The notes: generated from the letters alone by a model not told the origin. A DNA stretch of 64,000 nucleotides from Seohaeicola saemankumensis (GCF_021021435.1 NZ_JAINWI010000018.1:1-64000); one strand, 5' to 3'; positions 1 through 8,223 are shown, numbered from the stretch's first letter. Made by a program: numbers and translations.

Positions 1-47
1 TCGCGGACCTCTTCACGGCCGTGCCGGAACTGATCGAGAAGCTGTAA
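1..47 (+). CDS. etfA: C-terminal end of electron-transfer flavoprotein alpha subunit (partial)
   Basis: Only the last 14 codons are present; they end DLFTAVPELIEKL before TAA at 45-47. The string closely resembles the conserved C-terminus of ETF alpha subunits (human ETFA ends with a similar DLFKVVPEMTE stretch). ETF accepts electrons from acyl-CoA dehydrogenases and passes them to ETF-ubiquinone oxidoreductase, which would suit an ACAD-rich neighbourhood. The call rests on a short peptide only. It could be another protein with a chance similarity, so confidence is moderate. Confidence 0.6.
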   Translation, partial: ADLFTAVPELIEKL

Positions 48-83
48 GGGCTCACGGCCCAACCAGCTTAACCATATCAAAGG

Positions 84-110
84 CCCGCCGGAGCTCCGGC
101 GGGTTTTTTT
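84..110 (+). terminator. Rho-independent terminator after etfA
   Basis: A perfect 20-nt GC-rich palindrome at 84-103 (arms CCCGCCGGAG / CTCCGGCGGG) is followed directly by seven T residues at 104-110. This is a textbook intrinsic terminator 36 nt after the etfA stop. It isolates the catabolic island from the upstream unit. Confidence 0.92.
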
Positions 111-200
111 GCGAGCCGAATGGGAGGCGAGCGGATCGGACAATCCCGAATGCGCGCGGTCGGAAGCCTTGTGACGCCTCGTCACATCGGCCTCGGTTCG

Positions 201-229
201 TTGTCAAGAAAAATAACACATGTTAGATT
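201..229 (+). promoter_or_regulatory. Promoter with palindromic operator (site 1) for the 266 ACAD gene
   Basis: The operator core TAACA-CA-TGTTA is at 214-225 (16-mer frame 212-227; the outer left bases deviate from TCTAACANNTGTTAGA). A -35-like TTGTCA at 201-206 and a -10-like TAGATT at 224-229 flank it with exactly 17 bp spacing, so the right half-site overlaps the -10. Other copies in this window show the same arrangement. Binding there would block RNA polymerase. Confidence 0.75.
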
Positions 230-265
230 CTGCTCAATGCAAGTTTGAATCGATAGGAATATAAT

Positions 266-1423
266 ATGTCTCTGATCAAGAACTCGCCTAGTTGGGCAGC
301 GGATGAACACAAGATGTTCGCCGATAGTACACGTAAGCTTTTCGACGCCGAAATGGCTCCGAACATTGAAAAATGGGCGGAACAGGGCATCGTCGATCGC
401 GACTTCTGGAGAACGGTCGGTCAGCAGGGTGTCATGGGTGGCTCGATTGCTGAAGAATATGGCGGGTTCGGGGGCGGAATCGGGTTCGATGCGATCACTG
501 TTTACGAGCAGGGGCGCACTGGTGATACGGGTTGGGGCTATGGCATCCAGTCCATCGTAATCCATTATCTCAACGCCTATGGCAGCGAGGAACAGAAGAA
601 AAAGTGGTTGCCGAAACTGGTCAGCGGAGACAGTGTTGCAGCGATCGCGATGACCGAACCGGGAACAGGTTCTGACCTTCAGAACGTCCAGACTTATGCC
701 GAAAAGGATGGCAACCACTACAAGATCAACGGATCGAAGATCTTCATTACCAACGGGCACACGGCGGATCTGGTTGTGATCGTGGCAAAGACCGACCGCA
801 ATGCCGGCGCCAAGGGCGTTTCGTTGATCGTTCTGGAAACCGAAGGCGCCGAGGGCTTTCGCCGGGGACGGAACCTCAAGAAACTGGGCATGAAAGGTTC
901 GGATACGGCCGAGTTGTTTTTCGAGGATGTGCGTGTGCCTACGGCGAACTTGCTTGGTCCGGAAGAGGGGCAGGGGTTCTACCAGTTGATGAAACAGTTG
1001 CCTTGGGAGCGGCTGATGATCGGCATTACCGCGCTAGGTTTTATTGACTTTGCGATCACTGAAACTGTGAAATATGTTCAGGATCGCAAGGCATTTGGAA
1101 GCCGGATCATAGACTTCCAGAACACACGCTTCAAACTGGCAGAATGCAAAACCAAGGCGGAATTGCTACGTTCCTTCGTCAATGACGGGCTCGTCCGGCT
1201 TGAAGCAGGAGAACTGGATGCGGCTACGGCTTCGATGGCGAAATGGTGGGGCAGCCAGACGCAGAACGAGGTCATGCACGAGTGCCTGCAACTGCACGGC
1301 GGGTATGGTTTCATGATGGAATACCCGATCGCGCGCCTCTATGCCGACAGCCGTGTCCAGATGATCTATGGCGGCACCAACGAAATCATGAAGGAACTGA
1401 TCGCACGTTCGATGGACGTTTGA
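266..1423 (+). CDS. Acyl-CoA dehydrogenase, LCAD-like
   Basis: The 385-aa protein has full ACAD length and all three domains: an N-terminal helical domain, a beta domain with the MTEPGTGSDL flavin/substrate motif near 129-138, and a C-terminal helical domain ending YGGTNEIMKELIAR. That ending is typical of LCAD-type enzymes, which carry the catalytic base on helix G; here it is Glu248 in LPWERLM. It would oxidise an acyl-CoA to the trans-2-enoyl-CoA with FAD and ETF. The start is ATG 266 with AGGA at 255-258. It stands alone under operator site 1 and converges on the CoA-transferase genes. Chain-length preference is unknown. Confidence 0.88.
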   Translation: MSLIKNSPSWAADEHKMFADSTRKLFDAEMAPNIEKWAEQGIVDRDFWRTVGQQGVMGGSIAEEYGGFGGGIGFDAITVYEQGRTGDTGWGYGIQSIVIHYLNAYGSEEQKKKWLPKLVSGDSVAAIAMTEPGTGSDLQNVQTYAEKDGNHYKINGSKIFITNGHTADLVVIVAKTDRNAGAKGVSLIVLETEGAEGFRRGRNLKKLGMKGSDTAELFFEDVRVPTANLLGPEEGQGFYQLMKQLPWERLMIGITALGFIDFAITETVKYVQDRKAFGSRIIDFQNTRFKLAECKTKAELLRSFVNDGLVRLEAGELDAATASMAKWWGSQTQNEVMHECLQLHGGYGFMMEYPIARLYADSRVQMIYGGTNEIMKELIARSMDV

Positions 1424-1433
1424 TCCGTCCGGT

Positions 1434-1460
1434 GCCGGGTGGGGCTATTCCTCACCCGGC
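1434..1460. terminator. Stem-loop between convergent genes
   Basis: Arms GCCGGGTGGGG (1434-1444) and CCTCACCCGGC (1450-1460) pair over 11 bp with one G-T wobble around a 5-nt loop. The hairpin lies between the ACAD stop and the end of the convergent CoA-transferase, whose TAG it includes. It has no T-tract, so termination efficiency is uncertain; it could serve both directions. Confidence 0.5.
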
Positions 1461-2611
1461 CCCAGGATTTCGTGGGTGTGTTCCCCAAGTCGCGGGGCTG
1501 GCCGATGGTCATGTCGGGCCGGGGTCGCCGAGAAGCGAACCGGCGGGCGTGTCGTCCAGATCGCACCTTCGGTTGGGTGATCAATCTGTTGAAAAAAACC
1601 TGTCGCGGCAAGATGCGGATCGTTGGGCAAATCTGACAGCTTTTGTACCGGCATGGCCGGGATGTCGGCCTGTTGCATAAGGTCAAGCCATTCCTTTGTG
1701 GTCTTGGTCAGCGCAATCTGCGCCACCAGATCGTATACCGCGTCTATGTCGCGGCTGCGGGTGTCCATGTCGGTGACCCAGACATGGCCAGCCATGTCAT
1801 CGCGTCCGACCGTCTGGAAGAATCGTGCCCACTGCACGTTGGTGTAGGGCAGAATCGTGATATAGCCATCTGCAGTCTGAACTGGGCGTCTGTGCGGAAC
1901 CAACATGCGGGCATAGCCGAAATCCTTCGGGGTCTCTTCAAAAGTGGCGCCGTCGAGATGCTCGACCATCAGAAAAGATGCCATCGTTTCAAACATCGGC
2001 ACCTCGACATGCTGAGCTTCCCCCGTGCGCTCGCGGTGGAAAAGCGCAGCTGTGATGGCAAATGCTGCGGTTACACCGCCAAGTTTATCGGCGAGAATCG
2101 TCGGGACATAAGCGGGCGGAGACTTGGGGTCACGCAATGTTGCCAGGCTGGCCAACCCCGAAACCGACTGGATAGAGTCGTCAAATGCGGGCTTGGCGGC
2201 GTAAGGTCCGTCCTGCCCGAATCCGGTAGCAGATACCGTGATCAGGTTCGGGTTTTTTTGCCGTAGAGTTTCAGGATCGAGAGACAATCTGGCGAGCGCC
2301 GCAGGCCGGATGCTTGAAATCATCACATCTGCATCGGCCAGTAGCTTGCGCAACTGACCGCGACCGGTTTGCGTTTTCAGGTCGAGTACGACGCTGCGCT
2401 TGTTTCGGTTGGCACCCAGAAAAGCGGCACCCATCAGTTTGTTGCGCGATGGCTGGACCTGGCGAAGCAGATCACCCTCTGGGCTTTCCACCTTGATCAC
2501 ATCGGCCCCCAGATCGCCCAACATCTGCGTCGCCAAAGGACCAAAAACCACAGAAGTCAGATCAATGATCTTCACGCCATGAAGGATCGCCGGTTTTTTA
2601 TCAGCGGTCAT
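1445..2611 (-). CDS. CaiB/BaiF family CoA-transferase
   Basis: The 388-aa protein is a class III CoA-transferase: N-terminal Rossmann-like region with GVKIIDLTSVVFGP and RNKRSVVLDLK, then a DGPYA region and a C-terminal domain. Members move CoA between carboxylic acids or racemise 2-methylacyl-CoAs. At the place of the catalytic Asp of formyl-CoA transferase (MxD) this protein has Glu in VEVPMFETM, so the usual acyl-enzyme chemistry should not be assumed. ATG 2611 is preceded by GGAAGGG. It lies 18 nt after the second CoA-transferase in one operon from operator site 2. Confidence 0.82.
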   Translation of the reverse strand: MTADKKPAILHGVKIIDLTSVVFGPLATQMLGDLGADVIKVESPEGDLLRQVQPSRNKLMGAAFLGANRNKRSVVLDLKTQTGRGQLRKLLADADVMISSIRPAALARLSLDPETLRQKNPNLITVSATGFGQDGPYAAKPAFDDSIQSVSGLASLATLRDPKSPPAYVPTILADKLGGVTAAFAITAALFHRERTGEAQHVEVPMFETMASFLMVEHLDGATFEETPKDFGYARMLVPHRRPVQTADGYITILPYTNVQWARFFQTVGRDDMAGHVWVTDMDTRSRDIDAVYDLVAQIALTKTTKEWLDLMQQADIPAMPVQKLSDLPNDPHLAATGFFQQIDHPTEGAIWTTRPPVRFSATPARHDHRPAPRLGEHTHEILGPGEE

Positions 2612-2629
2612 TTAGTTGCCCTTCCTTTT

Positions 2630-3775
2630 TTAAGAACGAGGGCCGAACTCGGCGCGAAGGGCTTTGCCTTGCGCATCGAAGGCCGGGCAGGGGCGCAGTG
2701 TCGTTTCGCCGACGCTGCGCCGGATCGGGGGCGTGGGGACGTTGATTTCACCGGAGGGCGTGCCAATCACGGACCGGTCAAGCTGGGGGTGATCGGACAG
2801 GGTTGCCACGTCGTTCACCGCTCCCGAGGCAATACCCGCAGCGTCAAGCCGTTTCAGCATCTCGGCGCGGTCAAGTGAGGTGAACACTGCCTTGATGAGC
2901 ACTTCGAGCGCGGGCTTGTTTTCAATTCGCGCCGTGTTGTCATGAAATCGTGGGTCGGTTGCCAAAGCCGCATCGCCCAGTATGTGTTCACAGAACAGTT
3001 GCCATTCACCGCTGTGCTGCACGGTAAAGACGACAAGCTGACCGTCCTTGCACTCATAGGCCCCGTAGGGGCAGATGACCGTGTGGTTTAGTCCGACACG
3101 GGGTGTCGGCTTACCGAGGTAATCGTGATAGAGCAGCGGCACCGCCATCCAGTCGGCCATAACATCAAACATTGCCACTGAAACGCCGCTGCCCTGGCCG
3201 GTGCGATCACGCCCCACCAGAGCTTCGCAAATTCCGGCATGGGCTGTCATACCTGTGGCGATATCGCAAACCGACACGCCAACCCGCCCCGGCCCGTCCT
3301 CCGTGCCGGTCACCGACGCAAGGCCGCTCTCGCATTGCACCAGAAGGTCATAGGCCTTGGCGTTGCGCATCGGGCCGTCTTCACCGTAGCCGGTGATGTC
3401 GCAGGTCACCAGACGCGGGAACCGTTCCCGAAGACTGGCGGAATCGAGTCCGAGCTTGGTTAGCGCGCCAGGCAGCAGGTTCTGAATAAACACATCTGCA
3501 TTTTCCAGCATCTTGAGCAGGATATCCCGGTCCTCGTCGGCTTTAATGTCCAGCGCGATCGATTCTTTCCCTCTGTTCAGCCATGTGAAATAGGCGCTTT
3601 CACCGTTGGCGGCGGTATCGTAGGCGCGGGCGAAATCGCCCGAACCCTTGCGTTCGATTTTAATGACACGCGCGCCGGCATCGGCCAACCGTGAGGAGCA
3701 AAAAGGCGCGGCGACGGCTTGTTCGAGCGCAATGACCAGTTTGCCGGAAAGGGGAGCTAAGTCTGAACCTGACAT
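2630..3775 (-). CDS. CaiB/BaiF family CoA-transferase
   Basis: A 381-aa class III CoA-transferase. It has the family N-terminus (LVIALEQAVAAPFCSSRLADAGA, then NRGKESIALDIK), a GYGEDGP loop, SVCDIATGM, and an Asp in VAMFDVM at the position of the formyl-CoA transferase nucleophile. This supports a real CoA-transferase rather than a racemase; the donor and acceptor acids are not predictable. I chose ATG 3775 (protein MSGSDLAPL). The longer frame back to 3838 would translate the operator and promoter and shows no family sequence. It is first gene of the leftward pair. Confidence 0.83.
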   Translation of the reverse strand: MSGSDLAPLSGKLVIALEQAVAAPFCSSRLADAGARVIKIERKGSGDFARAYDTAANGESAYFTWLNRGKESIALDIKADEDRDILLKMLENADVFIQNLLPGALTKLGLDSASLRERFPRLVTCDITGYGEDGPMRNAKAYDLLVQCESGLASVTGTEDGPGRVGVSVCDIATGMTAHAGICEALVGRDRTGQGSGVSVAMFDVMADWMAVPLLYHDYLGKPTPRVGLNHTVICPYGAYECKDGQLVVFTVQHSGEWQLFCEHILGDAALATDPRFHDNTARIENKPALEVLIKAVFTSLDRAEMLKRLDAAGIASGAVNDVATLSDHPQLDRSVIGTPSGEINVPTPPIRRSVGETTLRPCPAFDAQGKALRAEFGPRS

Positions 3776-3802
3776 GAGTTTCTCATAATTGATCCTAAGA
3801 GG

Positions 3803-3838
3803 TTGACTAAATCTAACAATTGTTAGAAATATTAGCAA
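3803..3838. promoter_or_regulatory. Divergent promoter region with perfect operator (site 2)
   Basis: TCTAACAATTGTTAGA at 3812-3827 is a perfect 16-bp palindrome. Leftward, TTGCTA (3838-3833) and TAGATT (3815-3810) are spaced by 17 bp across it. Rightward, TTGACT at 3803-3808 precedes a TAGAAA at 3824-3829 with a short 15-bp spacer. One bound repressor could close both promoters, controlling the CoA-transferase pair and the DUF35-thiolase operon. Confidence 0.82.
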
Positions 3839-3879
3839 TACGCATAAACAAAGACTGGATCACTTGAAGGAGAACGCCG

Positions 3880-4257
3880 GTGCAAGACGCCAAAGGACCA
3901 GACCAGTTTTTCCAACACGCGCTGGCAAATGGAGAGATCTCGCTGCCCATGTGTGAAGACTGCGGGGCCTATCACTTTTTCCCGCGAGTCCTGTGTCCAC
4001 ATTGTTATGGTGCTGCGATTTCGTGGAGGCAGAGCAGCGGCAAGGGACGGGTTTACACCACAACCGTCGTGCGCCGTAAGCCCGAACACGGTGGCGACTA
4101 CAACGTGTGCATGGTCGAGTTGGATGAGGGCGTTCGGATGATGAGCCGGGTCGAAGGGATTGCACCAGGTGAAGTTGCCATCGACATGGCCGTAACCGCT
4201 TTCGTGGGTGAGGCCGAGGGTGTTCCGGTCGTGCTCTTCAAGCCGTCGGAGGGATAA
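3880..4257 (+). CDS. DUF35 OB-fold protein with N-terminal zinc ribbon
   Basis: The 125-aa protein has the zinc ribbon CEDC...CPHC (Cys25, 28, 39, 42) followed by an OB-fold. This is the DUF35 layout known as the obligate small partner of thiolase-fold enzymes (for example ChsH2 DUF35 with Ltp2 aldolase, or PhlB). The start is GTG 3880 with a strong AAGGAGA at 3867-3873. The thiolase-fold gene follows 3 nt downstream, which strongly suggests a complex. It should stabilise or complete the neighbour's active site. No enzymatic role of its own is expected. Confidence 0.88.
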   Translation: MQDAKGPDQFFQHALANGEISLPMCEDCGAYHFFPRVLCPHCYGAAISWRQSSGKGRVYTTTVVRRKPEHGGDYNVCMVELDEGVRMMSRVEGIAPGEVAIDMAVTAFVGEAEGVPVVLFKPSEG

Positions 4258-4260
4258 TCC

Positions 4261-5412
4261 ATGACCGCTCAACTTCGGGGAAAATCAGCCATTGTGGGAA
4301 CCGGGCACGCTGGTTTCGGCGAGGCCTACGGCCTGACATCGTATGATGTCATGGCGCAGTCCGCTCTTGCGGCGCTTGGTGATGCCGGGCTGAAAATGAC
4401 GGATGTGGACGGGCTGTTCTGCACCATGATGGAAGACAGTATGCCAGCGCTGATGGCGGCTGAATACCTAGGCATTCAGCCCCGCTTCATCGACGGCACC
4501 ATGTCGGGCGGGTCGTCCTTTGTGAATTATCTGACATCCGCGACCATGGCGCTGGATGCCGGTCTGTGTGACGTCGCGCTGATCGTCTACGGCTCAAACC
4601 AGCGCACCGCGTCTGGAAAGCTGGTGACGGCCTCGCGCCCACCAGCCTATGAAGCACCATATAATCCGCGCTATCCGATCTCCGCTTACGCGATGGCGGC
4701 GGCGCGGCACATGCACGAATACGGCACTACCCGCGAACAACTGGCGGATGTTGCGGTCGCTGCGCGAGCCTGGGCGCGGCACAATCCCGAAGCTTTCGAG
4801 CGCGGCCCGCTGACCCGCGAGGACGTGTTGGGCGCGCGCATGGTGGGCGATCCACTGACTGTGCGCGACTGTTGTCTTGTCACCGACGGCGGCGGTGCGA
4901 TCGTGATGGTCCGCGCGGACCGCGCGCGGGATTTTCCAAAGGCGCCGGTTTATGTACTGGGCAGTGCTGCGGCAAGTTCGCACCGGCAGATTTCGCAGAT
5001 GAAAGATTTTACCGTCACCGCCGCGCGCGACTCGGGCGCGCGCTCGTTCGCTGCGGCCGGAGTGAGCCCGTCGGATATCCAGGCGGTCGAGCTTTATGAT
5101 GCCTTCACCATCAATACCATCCTGTTTCTTGAAGATCTGGGGTTCTGTGCCAAAGGCGAGGGCGGGGCCTTCGTCGAAGGCGGGCGCATCGCGCCTGGCG
5201 GCGTCCTGCCGGTGAACACGAATGGCGGAGGCCTGTCCTGCGTGCACCCCGGGATGTATGGTATCTTCACGGTGATCGAGGCTGCGCGTCAGATCCGTGG
5301 CGACGCGCCAGGTATTCAATTGAAGGATATCGATCTGGCGCTGGCGCATGGCAACGGCGGTGTGCTGTCCAGTCAGGTCACGGCAATACTTGGATCGCAA
5401 AATACACTCTGA
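4261..5412 (+). CDS. Thiolase-fold protein without nucleophilic Cys; Ltp2-like aldolase candidate
   Basis: The 383-aa protein has the SCP-x thiolase fold, but the active-site Cys (CSTGSS in true thiolases, as in the 63027 gene) is Met81 in TMSGGSS. The conserved EVHDAT/ELHDCF His is Tyr279 in ELYDAFT; His329 and Tyr333 lie in CVHPGMYG. Loss of Cys with gain of Tyr is the pattern of Ltp2, the retro-aldolase of steroid side-chain removal that works with a DUF35 partner, here encoded immediately upstream. I infer C-C cleavage of a beta-hydroxyacyl-CoA into a ketone or aldehyde and a short acyl-CoA. It is not a conventional thiolase. Confidence 0.8.
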   Translation: MTAQLRGKSAIVGTGHAGFGEAYGLTSYDVMAQSALAALGDAGLKMTDVDGLFCTMMEDSMPALMAAEYLGIQPRFIDGTMSGGSSFVNYLTSATMALDAGLCDVALIVYGSNQRTASGKLVTASRPPAYEAPYNPRYPISAYAMAAARHMHEYGTTREQLADVAVAARAWARHNPEAFERGPLTREDVLGARMVGDPLTVRDCCLVTDGGGAIVMVRADRARDFPKAPVYVLGSAAASSHRQISQMKDFTVTAARDSGARSFAAAGVSPSDIQAVELYDAFTINTILFLEDLGFCAKGEGGAFVEGGRIAPGGVLPVNTNGGGLSCVHPGMYGIFTVIEAARQIRGDAPGIQLKDIDLALAHGNGGVLSSQVTAILGSQNTL

Positions 5413-5435
5413 CGGCAATCAAGGGAGGAAAGTCA

Positions 5436-6293
5436 ATGCCATTGGATATCGATGCACTGTCAAACTGGGACTTTGAGGAAATCGAACAGACGCTGACCGA
5501 GCGGGATACCATTCTGTATGCACTCGGTCTTGGATTCGGAGAGGATCCGACCGACCAAAAGGAACTGGCCTATGTTTATGAAGACGGGCTCAAGGCAGTT
5601 CCCTCAATGGCGGTCACTTTGGGGTATCCTGGCTTCTGGCTGCGCAATCCCAAGACCGGCGTAAACTGGCAGAAAGTGTTGCACGGGGAACAGTGGCTGG
5701 ACATCTACAAGCCGCTGCCGACGCATGGCCGGATTGTTGGCCGCAGCAAGATCGACTTCATCGCCGACAAGGGCGAGGGCAAGGGAGCCATCATTTACCA
5801 AAGCCGCGATATTATCGACGCGGACAGTGGTGAAAAGCTGGCGCGCGTAGCGATGTCGGCCTTCTGTCGTGGCGATGGGGGCTTTGGAGGTGAAAATCAG
5901 GCTGGCCCCGCACCTGCAACGCTGCCTGATCGTGCCCCCGATCACGTCTGTGAAATCACAACCTTGCCGCGCCAGGCTCTCATTTATCGTCTCAGCGGTG
6001 ACTTCAATCCGCTTCATGCTGACCCGGATGTGGCCCGTTCTGTCGGGTTTGATCGCCCGATCTTGCATGGTCTGGCGACCTACGGGTTGGCGGCCCGGGC
6101 GATCCTCAAGACGTTGCTCGACTATGATGCGGCCCGGCTTGTCGGTCTGGATGTTCGGTTCTCGGCACCGGTCTACCCCGGCGAAACCGTGCGGTTTGAA
6201 ATCTGGGAAGAGGGCGGAGAGGCCCGATTCCGCGCGTCGATTCCGGCACGCGACGTGGTGGTGCTGAACAACGGCGCGGCGCGTTTCGTATGA
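5436..6293 (+). CDS. MaoC-like (R)-2-enoyl-CoA hydratase, double hot-dog
   Basis: At 285 aa this has the length of hydratase 2 of peroxisomal multifunctional enzyme 2: a degenerate N-terminal hot-dog and a C-terminal one carrying the hydratase-2 signature SGDFNPLHADPDVA with Asp189 and His194. It hydrates trans-2-enoyl-CoA to (3R)-hydroxyacyl-CoA and would supply the beta-hydroxy substrate for the preceding aldolase-like gene. ATG 5436 has GGGAGGAAAG upstream. It sits 23 nt after the thiolase-fold gene and 10 nt before the racemase-like gene. Confidence 0.88.
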   Translation: MPLDIDALSNWDFEEIEQTLTERDTILYALGLGFGEDPTDQKELAYVYEDGLKAVPSMAVTLGYPGFWLRNPKTGVNWQKVLHGEQWLDIYKPLPTHGRIVGRSKIDFIADKGEGKGAIIYQSRDIIDADSGEKLARVAMSAFCRGDGGFGGENQAGPAPATLPDRAPDHVCEITTLPRQALIYRLSGDFNPLHADPDVARSVGFDRPILHGLATYGLAARAILKTLLDYDAARLVGLDVRFSAPVYPGETVRFEIWEEGGEARFRASIPARDVVVLNNGAARFV

Positions 6294-6303
6294 AGAATTG
6301 ACA

Positions 6304-7440
6304 ATGGCGCAACCGCTTAAGGATATCCTGGTGTTGGATTTCAGCACCCTTCTTCCCGGCCCGATGGCGACGCTCATGCTTGCCGAGGCCGGGGCCGAGG
6401 TTATCAAGTTCGAACGACCCGGATTCGGGGAGGATGCGCGCCAAACTGAGCCCAAGATCGACGGAGAGAGCATCGGGTTTGCTTTGTTGAACCACGGTAA
6501 GCGGTCGGTTGCCATTGATCTCAAGTCAAGGGGAGCAGTAGAACGTCTGCGCCCCTTGATCGAGAAGGCTGATGTTCTGGTAGAGCAGTTCCGTCCCGGA
6601 GTGATGGGCCGGCTTGGGCTTGGTTATGATGCTGTGCGCGAGATCAATCCCGGTCTCATCTACTGTTCGATCACAGGCTACGGCCAGACCGGACCAAAGG
6701 CCAGCGCAGCTGGCCACGACCTCAACTACGTCGGTGATGCCGGTGTCCTGTCGCTGAGTCGCGGGCCAGATGACCAGCCAACAACTCCGTTCGGACTGGT
6801 TGCCGACATCGGCGGCGGAACCTATCCGGCGGTGATGAATATCCTGCTGGCCCTGATTGCGCGGCAGACAAGCGGGCAGGGGACGCATCTGGATATCGCA
6901 ATGTCTGAGGGCGCGTTCGCCTTTGCCTATTGGGCCCATGCCGAAGGTGTGATCGCCGGGCAGAACATTAAAAGCGGCGGCAGTCGCCTGACTGGCGGTC
7001 TGGCACGGTATCGACTTTATACGGCTGCGGACGGGCGTCAGATCGCCGTGGGCGCGTTGGAAGAAAAGTTCTGGCAGTCGTTTTGTGATGTCATTGGTTT
7101 GCCCGCGGCGCTTCGGGATGACTGGTCTGATCCAAATCCCTGTGCTGCGGAAGTTGCGAGTCTTTTGGGACAGCAACCCTCGACCCATTGGGAGCCTTTG
7201 CTGGCGGAGGCCGATTGCTGTTGTTCGGTCGTGAAAACGCCCGTGGAGGCATCGCTTGACCCGCATTTCAAAGCGCGTGACGTGTTTGGGCGGACCGTAA
7301 AAATCTCCGGTCGGGACGCTCCTGCTTTGCCGCTGCCAATTGCGCCGGAGTTCCGGTCTTCGGGAAGTTCGGTCGGATATGCAGCCGCTTTGGGCGAGGA
7401 CAATGCGCGTTATGGCGTGGACGTGCCGAAGACAGAGTAA
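6304..7440 (+). CDS. Alpha-methylacyl-CoA racemase-like CaiB family protein
   Basis: A 378-aa CaiB/BaiF protein. It follows alpha-methylacyl-CoA racemase (AMACR/MCR) rather than CoA-transferases: AGHDLNYVG carries the racemase His, LVADIGGG the racemase Asp, and DIAMSEGAF resembles the racemase DANMVEG segment with Glu in place of the transferase nucleophile. Such enzymes interconvert (2R)- and (2S)-methylacyl-CoAs so that methyl-branched chains can enter beta-oxidation. I chose ATG 6304; a TTG at 6298 is also in frame. It is the last gene before operator site 3. Confidence 0.8.
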   Translation: MAQPLKDILVLDFSTLLPGPMATLMLAEAGAEVIKFERPGFGEDARQTEPKIDGESIGFALLNHGKRSVAIDLKSRGAVERLRPLIEKADVLVEQFRPGVMGRLGLGYDAVREINPGLIYCSITGYGQTGPKASAAGHDLNYVGDAGVLSLSRGPDDQPTTPFGLVADIGGGTYPAVMNILLALIARQTSGQGTHLDIAMSEGAFAFAYWAHAEGVIAGQNIKSGGSRLTGGLARYRLYTAADGRQIAVGALEEKFWQSFCDVIGLPAALRDDWSDPNPCAAEVASLLGQQPSTHWEPLLAEADCCCSVVKTPVEASLDPHFKARDVFGRTVKISGRDAPALPLPIAPEFRSSGSSVGYAAALGEDNARYGVDVPKTE

Positions 7441-7446
7441 ATCTCG

Positions 7447-7488
7447 TTGACGGGCAGGTTCTAAATCGGTAATCTAACAATTGTTAGA
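7447..7488 (+). promoter_or_regulatory. Promoter with perfect operator (site 3)
   Basis: TCTAACAATTGTTAGA at 7473-7488 is identical to site 2. TTGACG at 7447-7452 and TAATCT at 7470-7475 are spaced by 17 bp, which would put the start point inside the palindrome about 20 nt before ATG 7504. It divides the rightward run into two separately controllable units in the same orientation. Confidence 0.78.
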
Positions 7489-7503
7489 AAAAGGGAGGAG
7501 CCA

Positions 7504-8223
7504 ATGGACAAGTCCGACGATGACCTGCCGGCTGAAGCCGAGCGTTATGTTATGCCATCGCACTTTGTGGAAAGTGATAGCTTGGAAGTGCAGGGCTTCG
7601 TGACATCGGCTTTGCGTGATCTTCCCGTGGACGCAACCAATCGAGACAAGGCAATCCGCCTGTTCGAAGCGGTTCGCGACGATATTCGCTATGATCCTTA
7701 TTGTTTCGCGCTGGATGCGGACTCTTACCGTGCCAGCCGGATAGCCGGAGCAGAAGCGGCATTTTGCGTTCCCAAGGCAATTCTGCTGGCGGCCTGCCTG
7801 CGTGCAGTGGGCATCCCTGCGGCTTTGGGGTTCGCGGATGTGCGCAACCACCTGAATACCCCCAAGCTGCAGGAGTTGATGGGGACCGATCTCTTTATCT
7901 TTCACGGCTATGTTCAGCTGTGGTTGGGGAATGAGGCCTATAAGGTCACCCCTGCATTCAATATGGAACTGTGTGAACGATTCGGGGTCAAACCCCTGGT
8001 GTTCGACGGCTATCACGACGCGCTCTTTCACGAGTTCGACGAACAGAACCACCGGCACATGGAATATGTGAATGATCGAGGTCTTTATTTCGACGCGCCG
8101 ATTGACGAGTTTCTAAAAGCCTTTAGGGAAACCTATCCGAAGCTGGAAGAGTTCAACCTGATCCGGATTTCAAAGGATGCAAACGGATACGATTCCGGTT
8201 TTGCAAAGGAGGATGCCACTTGA
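7504..8223 (+). CDS. Transglutaminase-like superfamily protein
   Basis: The 239-aa protein has a transglutaminase/protease-like core: DDIRYDP, then AFCVPKAILLAACLRAVGIPA with Cys88, and FHGYVQLWLGNEAYKV with His134. The third acidic residue of the triad is replaced (VTPAFN, Asn153). A C-terminal FDGYHDALFHEFD...HMEYV block is characteristic of a bacterial subgroup of unknown role. There is no signal peptide, so it should be cytoplasmic. It leads the operon, with GGGAGGAG at 7493-7500, and its stop overlaps the MaoC start. A thiol acyltransferase, amidase or hydrolase on a CoA-linked or conjugated substrate is possible but unproven. Confidence 0.75.
   Translation: MDKSDDDLPAEAERYVMPSHFVESDSLEVQGFVTSALRDLPVDATNRDKAIRLFEAVRDDIRYDPYCFALDADSYRASRIAGAEAAFCVPKAILLAACLRAVGIPAALGFADVRNHLNTPKLQELMGTDLFIFHGYVQLWLGNEAYKVTPAFNMELCERFGVKPLVFDGYHDALFHEFDEQNHRHMEYVNDRGLYFDAPIDEFLKAFRETYPKLEEFNLIRISKDANGYDSGFAKEDAT

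Noticed and set aside
3776-3838. N-terminal extension of the 2630 CoA-transferase to 3838
   Set aside because: The added codons translate the operator and promoter and do not resemble the family; ATG 3775 gives a normal N-terminus.
3832-4272. 146-codon leftward frame opposite the DUF35 gene
   Set aside because: It is the antisense of a well-supported gene with a zinc ribbon and strong ribosome site.
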